DNA from: Mariniflexile maritimum
GTDB lineage: Bacteria > Bacteroidota > Bacteroidia > Flavobacteriales > Flavobacteriaceae
Direction of reading: 5' to 3'
Assembly: GCF_009746565.1 (NCBI RefSeq)
Contig: NZ_WRPN01000001.1
Location: forward strand, 310,001 to 374,000
DNA: 64,000 nt
Shown: positions 57,425-64,000 of the stretch, piece by piece
Layout of the letters: each line of letters begins with the position of its first letter
How positions within the stretch are numbered: the stretch's first letter is position 1
Translations under genes and position numbers: made by a program
Notes under the pieces: model-generated
Told to the model about the DNA's origin: nothing
The model's database searches: none
The model's input: only the letters and a program-made list of their open reading frames with translations

Positions 57425-58339
57425 ATGAGTATTTCTCGTAAAACAATCCTCATAATATCCGCATTTTTTGCTATTTATGTTATTTGGGGCTCCACGTACC
57501 TTCTTAATAAAATTGTAGTAACCGAAGTAGCGCCATTATACCTAGCGTCCATTCGGTTTACCACAGCTTCCCTTTTAATTTTTGCCATTGCAAAAGCCAT
57601 GAAACTTAATCTGGCCATAAACGGCAAACAATTTAAAAATAATATCTTCGCCGGTTTTTTGTTTTTGGTTTATGGCAACGGCGTTTTTGTGTGGGCGCTC
57701 AAATATGTTGACAGTGGTTTTGGCGCTTTGGAAGCGTCGTTTCAACCGCTTATGGTCTTGGCCATGATGCGACTGGTTGATGGCAAAAAAATACAAACCA
57801 ACTCCATTATTGGTATTTCATTGGGAATTTTTGGAATGTACCTATTGGTGAGCCAACAGGAACTGTTACTTAAAAAAGAGAGCCTTTTGGGCATCATCAT
57901 GATTTTTAGCTGTGTTATAAGCTGGAGTTGGGGCAGTTTGTTTGTGGCCAGAGCCGAATTGGGCCCCAGCTATTTTGTAAACACCGGCTACCAAATGCTA
58001 TTTTCGGGCATGTTGCTTTTTGGGATAAGCTTACTTCTTGGTGAACCATGGACTTCGCCATTGCAATGGAGCGGTTCTGCGCAACTATCCATGGCACTTC
58101 TTATCGTTTTTGGAAGTATTGTGGCCTTTACGGCTTTCAATTATTTGCTCAAAGAGGTTTCCACCGAAAAAGTATCTACTTCTGCATTTGTTAATCCCGT
58201 AATTGCCTTAATTTTAGGGTGGTATGTTTTAGATGAACACATCACGGGCCAATCCATTGTGGCTGCGGTTATTTTATTAACGGGTGTGTATTTTATCAAT
58301 TTCAAACGTTCACTAAGACCCCGAATGCATGGACGCTAA
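57425..58339 (+). CDS. EamA/DMT family transporter (first of two)
   Basis: The 304-residue protein has ten predicted membrane segments in two five-helix repeats. It opens with WGSTYLLNKIVVTEVAPLYLA, typical of EamA, and the second repeat has WSWGSLFVARAE and STEKVSTSAFVNPVIALILG. The substrate (metabolite or amino acid) cannot be assigned. It lies 24 nt after the CSD gene and overlaps the next DMT gene by 11 nt, so it is probably operonic. Confidence 0.88.
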   Translation: MSISRKTILIISAFFAIYVIWGSTYLLNKIVVTEVAPLYLASIRFTTASLLIFAIAKAMKLNLAINGKQFKNNIFAGFLFLVYGNGVFVWALKYVDSGFGALEASFQPLMVLAMMRLVDGKKIQTNSIIGISLGIFGMYLLVSQQELLLKKESLLGIIMIFSCVISWSWGSLFVARAELGPSYFVNTGYQMLFSGMLLFGISLLLGEPWTSPLQWSGSAQLSMALLIVFGSIVAFTAFNYLLKEVSTEKVSTSAFVNPVIALILGWYVLDEHITGQSIVAAVILLTGVYFINFKRSLRPRMHGR

Positions 58340-59171
58340 AATAGCCATTAAACACATGATTGTTAGCGCATTGGCGTTTGCAATTATGAATATTATCGTA
58401 AAATATCTAAACAACGTCAATTCCTATCAAATTGTGTTTTTTAGGTCGTTGGGGTCGGTATTCTTTTCCTTTGGGTATCTTTTAAAAAATAAAATCCCCA
58501 TCATTGGCAACAAAAACAAGTTGCTCATTTTACGGTCGGTTGTGGGTGCAGCTTCCATGTTGTTCTTTTTCATGTCCATAAAATATTTATCGGTGGGTAC
58601 CGCGGTTTCATTGCGCTATATTGCACCTATTTTTGCGGCAATTTTTGCGGTTTTCATTTTAAAGGAAAAAATAAAATCCGTGCAGTGGTTGTTTTTTGTG
58701 GTGTCGTTTATAGGCGTACTGGTATTAAAAGGCCTTGATGCTCAAATTGATTCGTTGGGGTTGCTGCTGGTGTTAATTGCCGCTATGCTTAGTGGCTTGG
58801 TATTTATTATGATAAACCAAATAGGACAAACCGAACATCCCGTAGTTGTGGTAAACTATTTTATGATTACCGCCATGGTTTTGGGCGGCGTGCTATCTAT
58901 AGGCAATTGGGTTACGCCAACAGGTAAGGAATGGCCCTTGTTGCTAAGTTTGGGCGTGGTTGGGTATTTCGGACAGATTTACATGACGAAAGCTTTCCAA
59001 ACAGCCTCTACCAATTTAATCGCGCCTTTAAAGTATATTGAAGTTGTTTTTACCGTATTGCTGGGAATTGCCCTGTTTGATGAAATTTATACTTTTTGGA
59101 GCTTGTTGGGTATCGCTTTAATCATTATTGGGCTTGTATTGAATGTTTGGTACAAAAGCAGATTGAAATAA
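58329..59171 (+). CDS. EamA/DMT family transporter (second of two)
   Basis: The 280-residue protein has ten hydrophobic segments and the EamA pattern: HMIVSALAFAIMNIIVKYL, RSVVGAASMLFFFMSIKYL, and the closing GLVLNVWYKSRLK. It overlaps the preceding DMT gene by 11 nt. The two are distinct (different lengths and motifs) rather than a recent duplication. Confidence 0.88.
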   Translation: MDAKIAIKHMIVSALAFAIMNIIVKYLNNVNSYQIVFFRSLGSVFFSFGYLLKNKIPIIGNKNKLLILRSVVGAASMLFFFMSIKYLSVGTAVSLRYIAPIFAAIFAVFILKEKIKSVQWLFFVVSFIGVLVLKGLDAQIDSLGLLLVLIAAMLSGLVFIMINQIGQTEHPVVVVNYFMITAMVLGGVLSIGNWVTPTGKEWPLLLSLGVVGYFGQIYMTKAFQTASTNLIAPLKYIEVVFTVLLGIALFDEIYTFWSLLGIALIIIGLVLNVWYKSRLK

Positions 59172-59320
59172 TTCGGTTTTTTTTATCTTTTAAATGGCAT
59201 TGGTAATGATTAAAATTGGGCGATATCGCCATATACTTAAAATCTGTGCAACGATTTTATAGGAATGGTAAACTTTTCGCAAAAGTAATTTCAACTGCTC
59301 ATTTTAATCTTGTTTTTGGA

Positions 59321-59328
59321 TATATTTG
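59321..59328 (+). promoter_or_regulatory. -7 promoter box of the transhydrogenase operon
   Basis: TATATTTG matches the consensus. Nearby TTG triplets are at wrong spacing, so only a CTG-like degenerate -33 at about 59295 would fit. The leader would be about 80 nt to the ATG at 59413. Confidence 0.4.
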
Positions 59329-59412
59329 CCAACTTAAATAGGGCTAGTTTGCTAAATAAAAACATTCCCTAAATTGAAATTTTCCAACCATACAAACAAC
59401 AGTATTACGCAA

Positions 59413-60513
59413 ATGAAAATAGGCATACTTAAAGAAACCCAAATAGGCGAAAGGCGGGTTTCAATGTCACCAAATATTGCAAAGCAATTGATATCCAAAG
59501 GTTTTGAGATTCTTGTTGAAGAAGAAGCTGGTGCAAATTCATCCTATAAAAACGACGATTACAAAAACGCAGGGGTTCATGTTGAAAAAAGGGGCGTAGT
59601 TTACAAAGAAGCCACTATCCTCTTAAAAATCAATCCGTTTGATGACGAAGACCTAAAACTGGTTGATAAAGGCCATGTTTTAATAAGCCAATTGTACCAC
59701 AAATCGAACCCCGAACTTATTGCGCGCATTGCAGCAAAAGGGGCTTCGGCTTTTTCTTTGGATGCCATACCCCGAATTTCCAGGGCCCAAGATATGGACG
59801 TTCTCAGTTCGCAAAACAACTTGGCGGGCTATAAAGCAGTAATTTTAGGGGCTTATGAAATGACAAAAATATTCCCGTTAATGATGACGGCCGCCGGTAC
59901 CATAACACCGTCAAGAGTGCTTATTTATGGTGTTGGGGTTGCTGGTTTGCAGGCCATTGCTACGGCAAAACGTTTAGGGGCGGTTGTGGAAGCCACCGAT
60001 ATTCGTTCGGAAACCAAAGAACAAGCCGAATCGTTGGGGGCCAAATTTATTCTGGTTGATAATGAAGGTGAAGTATCGGAAGGCGGTTATGCCAAAGAAG
60101 CTTCCGAAGATTATGCGAAACGCCAGAAAGAAGCCGTAAACAATTCTTTATTTCAAGCGGATTTGGTAATAACAACCGCTAATATTCCCGGGCGCAGGGC
60201 GCCCATCCTTATCACCGAAGAACAGGTATTGCAAATGAAGCACGGAGCTGTTATTATCGATTTGGCTGCGGCACAAGGAGGCAATTGTGAGGTAAGCAAA
60301 TTAAACGAAACCATACTTATTAACGGTGTTAAGGTAATTGGAACCACCATAGCGCCCGAAAGCGTTTCTACAAATGCCAGTGAATTGTTCGCAAAAAACA
60401 TTTATAATTTCATCATGCATCTTACCAATGAAACACAGTTTAAATGGGATTTGGAAGAGGAAATTACCAACGAAACATTAATCATTAAAGATGGCACCAT
60501 CAGAAATAACTAA
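59413..60513 (+). CDS. pntA: NAD(P) transhydrogenase subunit alpha, part 1 (PntAA)
   Basis: The start was set at the ATG at 59413 (366 residues; the upstream TTG at 59374 would add 13 with no homology). It begins MKIGILKETQIGERRVSMSP and has the NAD-binding VLIYGVGVAGLQAIATAKRL (GxGxxG) and VIIDLAAAQGGNCE motifs of the dI component. It binds NAD(H) in the proton-translocating transhydrogenase, exchanging hydride with NADP. The transmembrane part is split off into the next gene, 8 nt later, as in Rhodospirillum-type three-gene enzymes. Confidence 0.93.
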   Translation: MKIGILKETQIGERRVSMSPNIAKQLISKGFEILVEEEAGANSSYKNDDYKNAGVHVEKRGVVYKEATILLKINPFDDEDLKLVDKGHVLISQLYHKSNPELIARIAAKGASAFSLDAIPRISRAQDMDVLSSQNNLAGYKAVILGAYEMTKIFPLMMTAAGTITPSRVLIYGVGVAGLQAIATAKRLGAVVEATDIRSETKEQAESLGAKFILVDNEGEVSEGGYAKEASEDYAKRQKEAVNNSLFQADLVITTANIPGRRAPILITEEQVLQMKHGAVIIDLAAAQGGNCEVSKLNETILINGVKVIGTTIAPESVSTNASELFAKNIYNFIMHLTNETQFKWDLEEEITNETLIIKDGTIRNN

Positions 60514-60520
60514 TTGAATC

Positions 60521-60829
60521 ATGGATCTACTCATAACATTTATAGAAAACAATATCAATATCATCTACATCCTAATTCTGTCAACTTTTGTCGGCATTGA
60601 AGTCATAAAAAGCATCCCCGCGGTTTTGCATACACCCTTAATGTCGGGCGCCAACGCTTTAAGTGGCGTTGTAATTGTTGGGGCCATTTTAGTAATGCTA
60701 CATGCCAACCCAGAAGATTATTTGGCATTAACCCTAGGTTTTTTGGCGGTTGTATTAGGAATTTTAAATGTGGTGGGCGGTTTTGCCGTAACCCACAGAA
60801 TGTTACAAATGTTTAAAAAGAAAAAGTAA
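60521..60829 (+). CDS. NAD(P) transhydrogenase subunit alpha, part 2 (PntAB)
   Basis: This 102-residue membrane protein has four hydrophobic segments and the PntA C-terminal pattern FVGIEVIKSIPAVLHTPLMSGANA, with GGFAVTHRMLQMFKKKK at the end. It supplies part of the proton channel of the transhydrogenase. It lies 7 nt after PntAA and overlaps the ATG of pntB by one base. Confidence 0.92.
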   Translation: MDLLITFIENNINIIYILILSTFVGIEVIKSIPAVLHTPLMSGANALSGVVIVGAILVMLHANPEDYLALTLGFLAVVLGILNVVGGFAVTHRMLQMFKKKK

Positions 60830-62208
60830 TGAGTGTTTTATTAAGTATTGTATATCTTATAGCAACTGTAACGTTTGTAGTTGGCTTAAATAAATTAGGG
60901 CACCCAGAAACCGCAAAAAATGGCAATTTAATAGCGGCAGGAGGTATGGGACTTGCCATAGTGGGCACTATTTTCTTGCACGACCTGCAAGTGCCTACCA
61001 TCATTTATGTATTAATTGGTCTTGCCATTTTGGTTGGAAGTATTTTGGGCTATATTATTGCCATTAAGGTTGAAATGACCAAAATGCCCGAATTGGTATC
61101 CTTGTTTAATGGTTTTGGCGGTGCCAGTGCGATGCTTATCGGTTTGGTTGAATTTAGCAAAAACGCCGATAACACCATGCAGGCAACCACTATTGTTTCA
61201 GGTATAATTATTGGGGCCATCACGTTTTCAGGAAGTTTGATTGCCTGGGGAAAATTAAATGGTTCCTTAAAAAGTGTGGTTAAAATTCCGCAGTACAATA
61301 GCATCAACAACCTGTTTTTTTTAGGGGTTATCGTGCTTGCTGTTTACATGATTGCCACTGGCGTTCATAATCCATTTTTATTATATGGCCTGTTGGCTGG
61401 AGGTTTAATTTACGGAATTCTGTTCGTACTGCCAATTGGTGGTGCCGATATGCCGGTGGTTATTTCACTGTTAAACTCATTAACGGGTATCGCAGCGGCC
61501 ATTACCGGTGTTTTATATAACAATATGGTGATGCTTGTTGGTGGTATTTTGGTGGGATCTGCGGGTATTATTTTAACGATTGTAATGTGCAAAGCCATGA
61601 ACAGAACCTTGGCTTCGGTTATTTTTGGGTCGTTTACGGTAAATAACGCTGCCGAAGGGGTAAACAAAGCCTTGGGAACCATTAAAAGCACCACGGCCAG
61701 TGATACTGCGATTATGATGAATTACGCTTCAAACGTAATAATTGTTCCGGGTTACGGATTGGCAGTTGCCCAAGCGCAACATGTTATACACGAGCTTGAA
61801 CAATTATTGGTAAAAAAAGGCGTAAACGTTAAATATGCGATTCATCCCGTTGCGGGGCGCATGCCAGGGCACATGAATGTTTTGTTGGCTGAATCAAACG
61901 TTGATTACGATTTGCTTATTGAAATGGAAGACATCAATCCGCAGTTCAATAACGCCGATGTGGTTTTGGTGGTAGGCGCTAACGATGTTGTAAACCCTGC
62001 GGCACATAACGATCCTTCAAGCCCCATTTACGGCATGCCTATTTTGGATGTAGAAAACGCCAAACATATTGTGGTTAATAAACGAAGCATGAATGCGGGC
62101 TATGCAGGTATTGAGAATGAATTGTTCTATAATTCCAAAACCTCAATGCTGTTTGGCGATGCAAAAGCGGCACTAACAGCCTTGGTAAGCGAGTTAAAAA
62201 ATATGTAA
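60829..62208 (+). CDS. pntB: NAD(P) transhydrogenase subunit beta
   Basis: The 459-residue protein has about eight to nine membrane segments (dII), then a C-terminal NADP-binding domain (dIII). The dIII motifs are VPGYGLAVAQAQHVIHEL, IHPVAGRMPGHMNVLLAE and VLVVGANDVVNPAA. With PntAA and PntAB it forms the proton-driven enzyme that reduces NADP+ with NADH, supplying NADPH for biosynthesis and antioxidant defence. The start overlaps the previous stop by one base. Confidence 0.95.
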   Translation: MSVLLSIVYLIATVTFVVGLNKLGHPETAKNGNLIAAGGMGLAIVGTIFLHDLQVPTIIYVLIGLAILVGSILGYIIAIKVEMTKMPELVSLFNGFGGASAMLIGLVEFSKNADNTMQATTIVSGIIIGAITFSGSLIAWGKLNGSLKSVVKIPQYNSINNLFFLGVIVLAVYMIATGVHNPFLLYGLLAGGLIYGILFVLPIGGADMPVVISLLNSLTGIAAAITGVLYNNMVMLVGGILVGSAGIILTIVMCKAMNRTLASVIFGSFTVNNAAEGVNKALGTIKSTTASDTAIMMNYASNVIIVPGYGLAVAQAQHVIHELEQLLVKKGVNVKYAIHPVAGRMPGHMNVLLAESNVDYDLLIEMEDINPQFNNADVVLVVGANDVVNPAAHNDPSSPIYGMPILDVENAKHIVVNKRSMNAGYAGIENELFYNSKTSMLFGDAKAALTALVSELKNM

Positions 62209-62219
62209 TGGTTAATGGC

Positions 62220-62251
62220 TTGGTTTCTTCCTAAAAATTAGGATATATTTG
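62220..62251 (+). promoter_or_regulatory. Promoter of the GT9 gene
   Basis: TTG at 62220-62222, a 21-nt spacer and TATATTTG at 62244-62251 match the consensus. Transcription would begin near 62255, exactly on the proposed ATG, so the transcript may be leaderless or the real start may be the ATG at 62297. Confidence 0.6.
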
Positions 62252-62254
62252 TGT

Positions 62255-63301
62255 ATGGGTTTTAAGAAAAGCATAAACAATCTACGCCGAAAATTGATGC
62301 GTCAAATTACAAAGGGAATTGGTAGTTCCTATTCCGAACCAAAATTTGGTGCAGGTGAACAAATAGCCATCAAAAATGTATTGATAATTAGGCCCAATCA
62401 CCGTCTTGGAAATCAATTATTGTTAACCCCTTTGGTGCAAGAAGTGATCAATACGTTTCCTGATTGTAAAATCGATTTGTTTGTAAAAGGTGGGGTGGCC
62501 TATCCTGTTTTTGAAAATTATAAGCATATCAACAAGATTATTCAGCTTCCAAAAAAACCATTCAGCAATTTAATAAACTACGCAAAAGGATGGATTTCCA
62601 TAAAAAGTAAATCGTATGACTTGGTTATCAATGGCGATAAAAATTCGTCGTCTGGTCGTTTGCTAACCCAAATTGCCAATTCTAGGATTAAGGTTTTTGG
62701 CGATGTAGATGAAAGCATCGAAAAAAAATTCACCGACCATGCGCATATTTCAAAATATCCCATTTATAATTTAAGGCATTATTTGGAAAAAATTGGGTTT
62801 CCAAAAAACGACACTCCATTACCGCTTTTAGATATCAAGTTAAGCGCGGATGAAGTGCTAAAGGGCAAAGTCATTTTGGATGGTATCGTTAAGAACACCA
62901 AGAAAACCATTTGTATCTATACCAATGCTACTGGCAACAAGTGTTACTCTGAAACCTGGTGGGAAACTTTTTATGCACGCTTACAGGATGAATTTCCCCA
63001 CTATAATATTATTGAGATGTTGCCCATCGAAAACATTTCAAAAATAAACTTTAAAGCCCCCACATTTTACAGTAAGGATATTCGGGAAATGGGTGCCATT
63101 ATAAAAAACACATCGGTATTTATTGCTGCCGATAATGGCGTGATGCATTTGGCTAGCGCTTCATTAACGCCCACGGTTGGGTTCTTTTCGGTAACCAATT
63201 TGGATGTGTATGGGCCTTATGGTAATGGAAGTATAGCCATTAACACCAATACCACCCATATCGAGGACTGGATAGAAAAAATAAAACATCTGCTGGTTTA
63301 A
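62255..63301 (+). CDS. Glycosyltransferase family 9 protein
   Basis: The protein has up to 348 residues from the ATG at 62255; an alternative start at 62297 gives 334. It has a GT-B fold like ADP-heptose LPS heptosyltransferases (GT9): NVLIIRPNHRLGNQLLLTPL and, near the end, FIAADNGVMHLASA (the DNGVMHLA motif of the family). It is probably in lipopolysaccharide or surface glycan assembly. The next gene is a GH5-like hydrolase. Confidence 0.88.
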   Translation: MGFKKSINNLRRKLMRQITKGIGSSYSEPKFGAGEQIAIKNVLIIRPNHRLGNQLLLTPLVQEVINTFPDCKIDLFVKGGVAYPVFENYKHINKIIQLPKKPFSNLINYAKGWISIKSKSYDLVINGDKNSSSGRLLTQIANSRIKVFGDVDESIEKKFTDHAHISKYPIYNLRHYLEKIGFPKNDTPLPLLDIKLSADEVLKGKVILDGIVKNTKKTICIYTNATGNKCYSETWWETFYARLQDEFPHYNIIEMLPIENISKINFKAPTFYSKDIREMGAIIKNTSVFIAADNGVMHLASASLTPTVGFFSVTNLDVYGPYGNGSIAINTNTTHIEDWIEKIKHLLV

Positions 63302-63378
63302 ACCTATCGTACACCTTCAATAACGTGAAAAACAAATCTAAATTTATTGAAAGTGAATTTGGTAAAAGGGAATTTTAA

Positions 63379-64000
63379 ATGGCTGAAAATATGTTCATAA
63401 AAGTTGAAGGCAACCAATTCATAAAAAACAATCGCCCCTATTATTTTATAGGCACCAATTTTTGGTACGGTGCACATTTAGCGGCAAAACAATCGGGCGA
63501 TAGGGAACGTTTACTGAAAGAGTTGGATACTTTAAAGCAAAATGGCATGACCAATTTAAGGATCATGGCTGGCTCTGAAGGGAAAAATCATGCACCCTAC
63601 GGAATTCCTATTTCCATGCAACCAGCACCTGGGGTTTATAACGACGACGTTTTGGAAGGCCTCGATTTTTTACTTGCCGAAATGCAAAAAAGAGACATGC
63701 AAGCCGTTTTGTGTTTAAGCAATTTTTGGTATTGGTCTGGTGGAATGTCGCACTATGTGTCTTGGGCTACTGGTGAAACGATTCCTTACCCCAACGACAC
63801 AAACGATTGGGAAAGGTACATGCGTTTTACGGCGGCATTTTATACAAATGAAGTTGCCTTAAATGCTTATAAAAAACACGTTGAAACCATTATTACCCGT
63901 GTAAACACACTAACCCAAAAGGCCTATTTTGAAGATGTTACCATTATGTGTTGGGAACTGGCAAACGAGCCTTATGCCATGCAAAATAAAGCAGCATATA
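63379..64000 (+). CDS. GH5-type glycoside hydrolase, N-terminal part (cut by window end)
   Basis: The frame opens with ATG at 63379 and stays open to the last base; the gene continues beyond the window. Visible residues include NRPYYFIGTNFWYGAHLAA, MTNLRIMAGSEG and ELANEPYA (the NEP proton-donor motif of clan GH-A), closest to mannan endo-1,4-beta-mannosidases. No signal peptide is seen at the proposed start, unusual for secreted mannanases. It probably degrades beta-mannan-like or host glycans. Confidence 0.82.
   Translation, partial: MAENMFIKVEGNQFIKNNRPYYFIGTNFWYGAHLAAKQSGDRERLLKELDTLKQNGMTNLRIMAGSEGKNHAPYGIPISMQPAPGVYNDDVLEGLDFLLAEMQKRDMQAVLCLSNFWYWSGGMSHYVSWATGETIPYPNDTNDWERYMRFTAAFYTNEVALNAYKKHVETIITRVNTLTQKAYFEDVTIMCWELANEPYAMQNKAAY

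Overview
The window is chromosomal DNA from a member of the Bacteroidota, most likely the family Flavobacteriaceae. The evidence is the low-to-moderate GC content, the lack of Shine-Dalgarno sites before most starts, repeated Bacteroidota-type promoters (TTG, about 20 nt, TAnnTTTG), type IX secretion (T9SS) cargo proteins with type B C-terminal signals paired with PorP/SprF proteins, a fused alpha/beta E1 dehydrogenase, and a plant-type glutaminyl cyclase. No rRNA, tRNA, transposase or CRISPR array was seen. The one structural RNA is the small SRP RNA near 27.9-28.0 kb.

Layout. 1-2153: end of a polysaccharide locus (partial glycosyltransferase plus a Wzx-type flippase). 2268-4083: a secreted Tyr/Arg-rich protein and a DCC-family thiol oxidoreductase, both on the minus strand. 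4269-9653: a stress-type cluster of three tandem double-UspA proteins, an ATP-cone/Mrr-like nuclease fusion, a beta-CASP RNase and a small coiled-coil protein. 9826-25542: a surface/secretion block with a small secreted protein, a secreted beta-helix-like protein, and two cargo + PorP/SprF pairs. One pair includes a 2758-residue SprB-like adhesin, and the first PorP/SprF protein carries a long periplasmic coiled coil and a C-terminal SPOR-like domain. 25669-35215: MFS transporter, glutaminyl cyclase, SRP RNA, SDR, a cysteine-less thioredoxin-fold lipoprotein, ABC-F protein, DUF2007 protein and pheT. 35449-38174: a two-gene type II restriction-modification system resembling AccI, in visibly more AT-rich DNA. 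38358-51940: mostly minus-strand genes for DoxX, fused E1 dehydrogenase, an M1-like protein with a degenerate zinc site fused to a beta-barrel, a LOG-family protein, UvrA, an RlpA-like protein, several unknowns, a probable gene fossil and ACP phosphodiesterase. 52018-62208: glmM, DUF4256 protein, a lipid A-type acyltransferase, rhomboid, DEAD-box helicase plus cold-shock protein, two DMT transporters and a three-gene proton-translocating transhydrogenase. 62255-64000: a GT9 glycosyltransferase and the start of a GH5-type glycoside hydrolase that runs off the window.

How the genes work together. The most distinctive part is the surface block at about 10.6-25.5 kb, where adhesin-type T9SS cargo is encoded beside its likely outer-membrane partners. 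The PorP/coiled-coil/SPOR fusion could tie a secreted adhesin to the peptidoglycan. The second notable block is the universal-stress / ATP-cone nuclease / beta-CASP cluster, which may be a nucleotide-sensing nucleic-acid response module. Functional statements rest on motifs read by eye; no database search was run.
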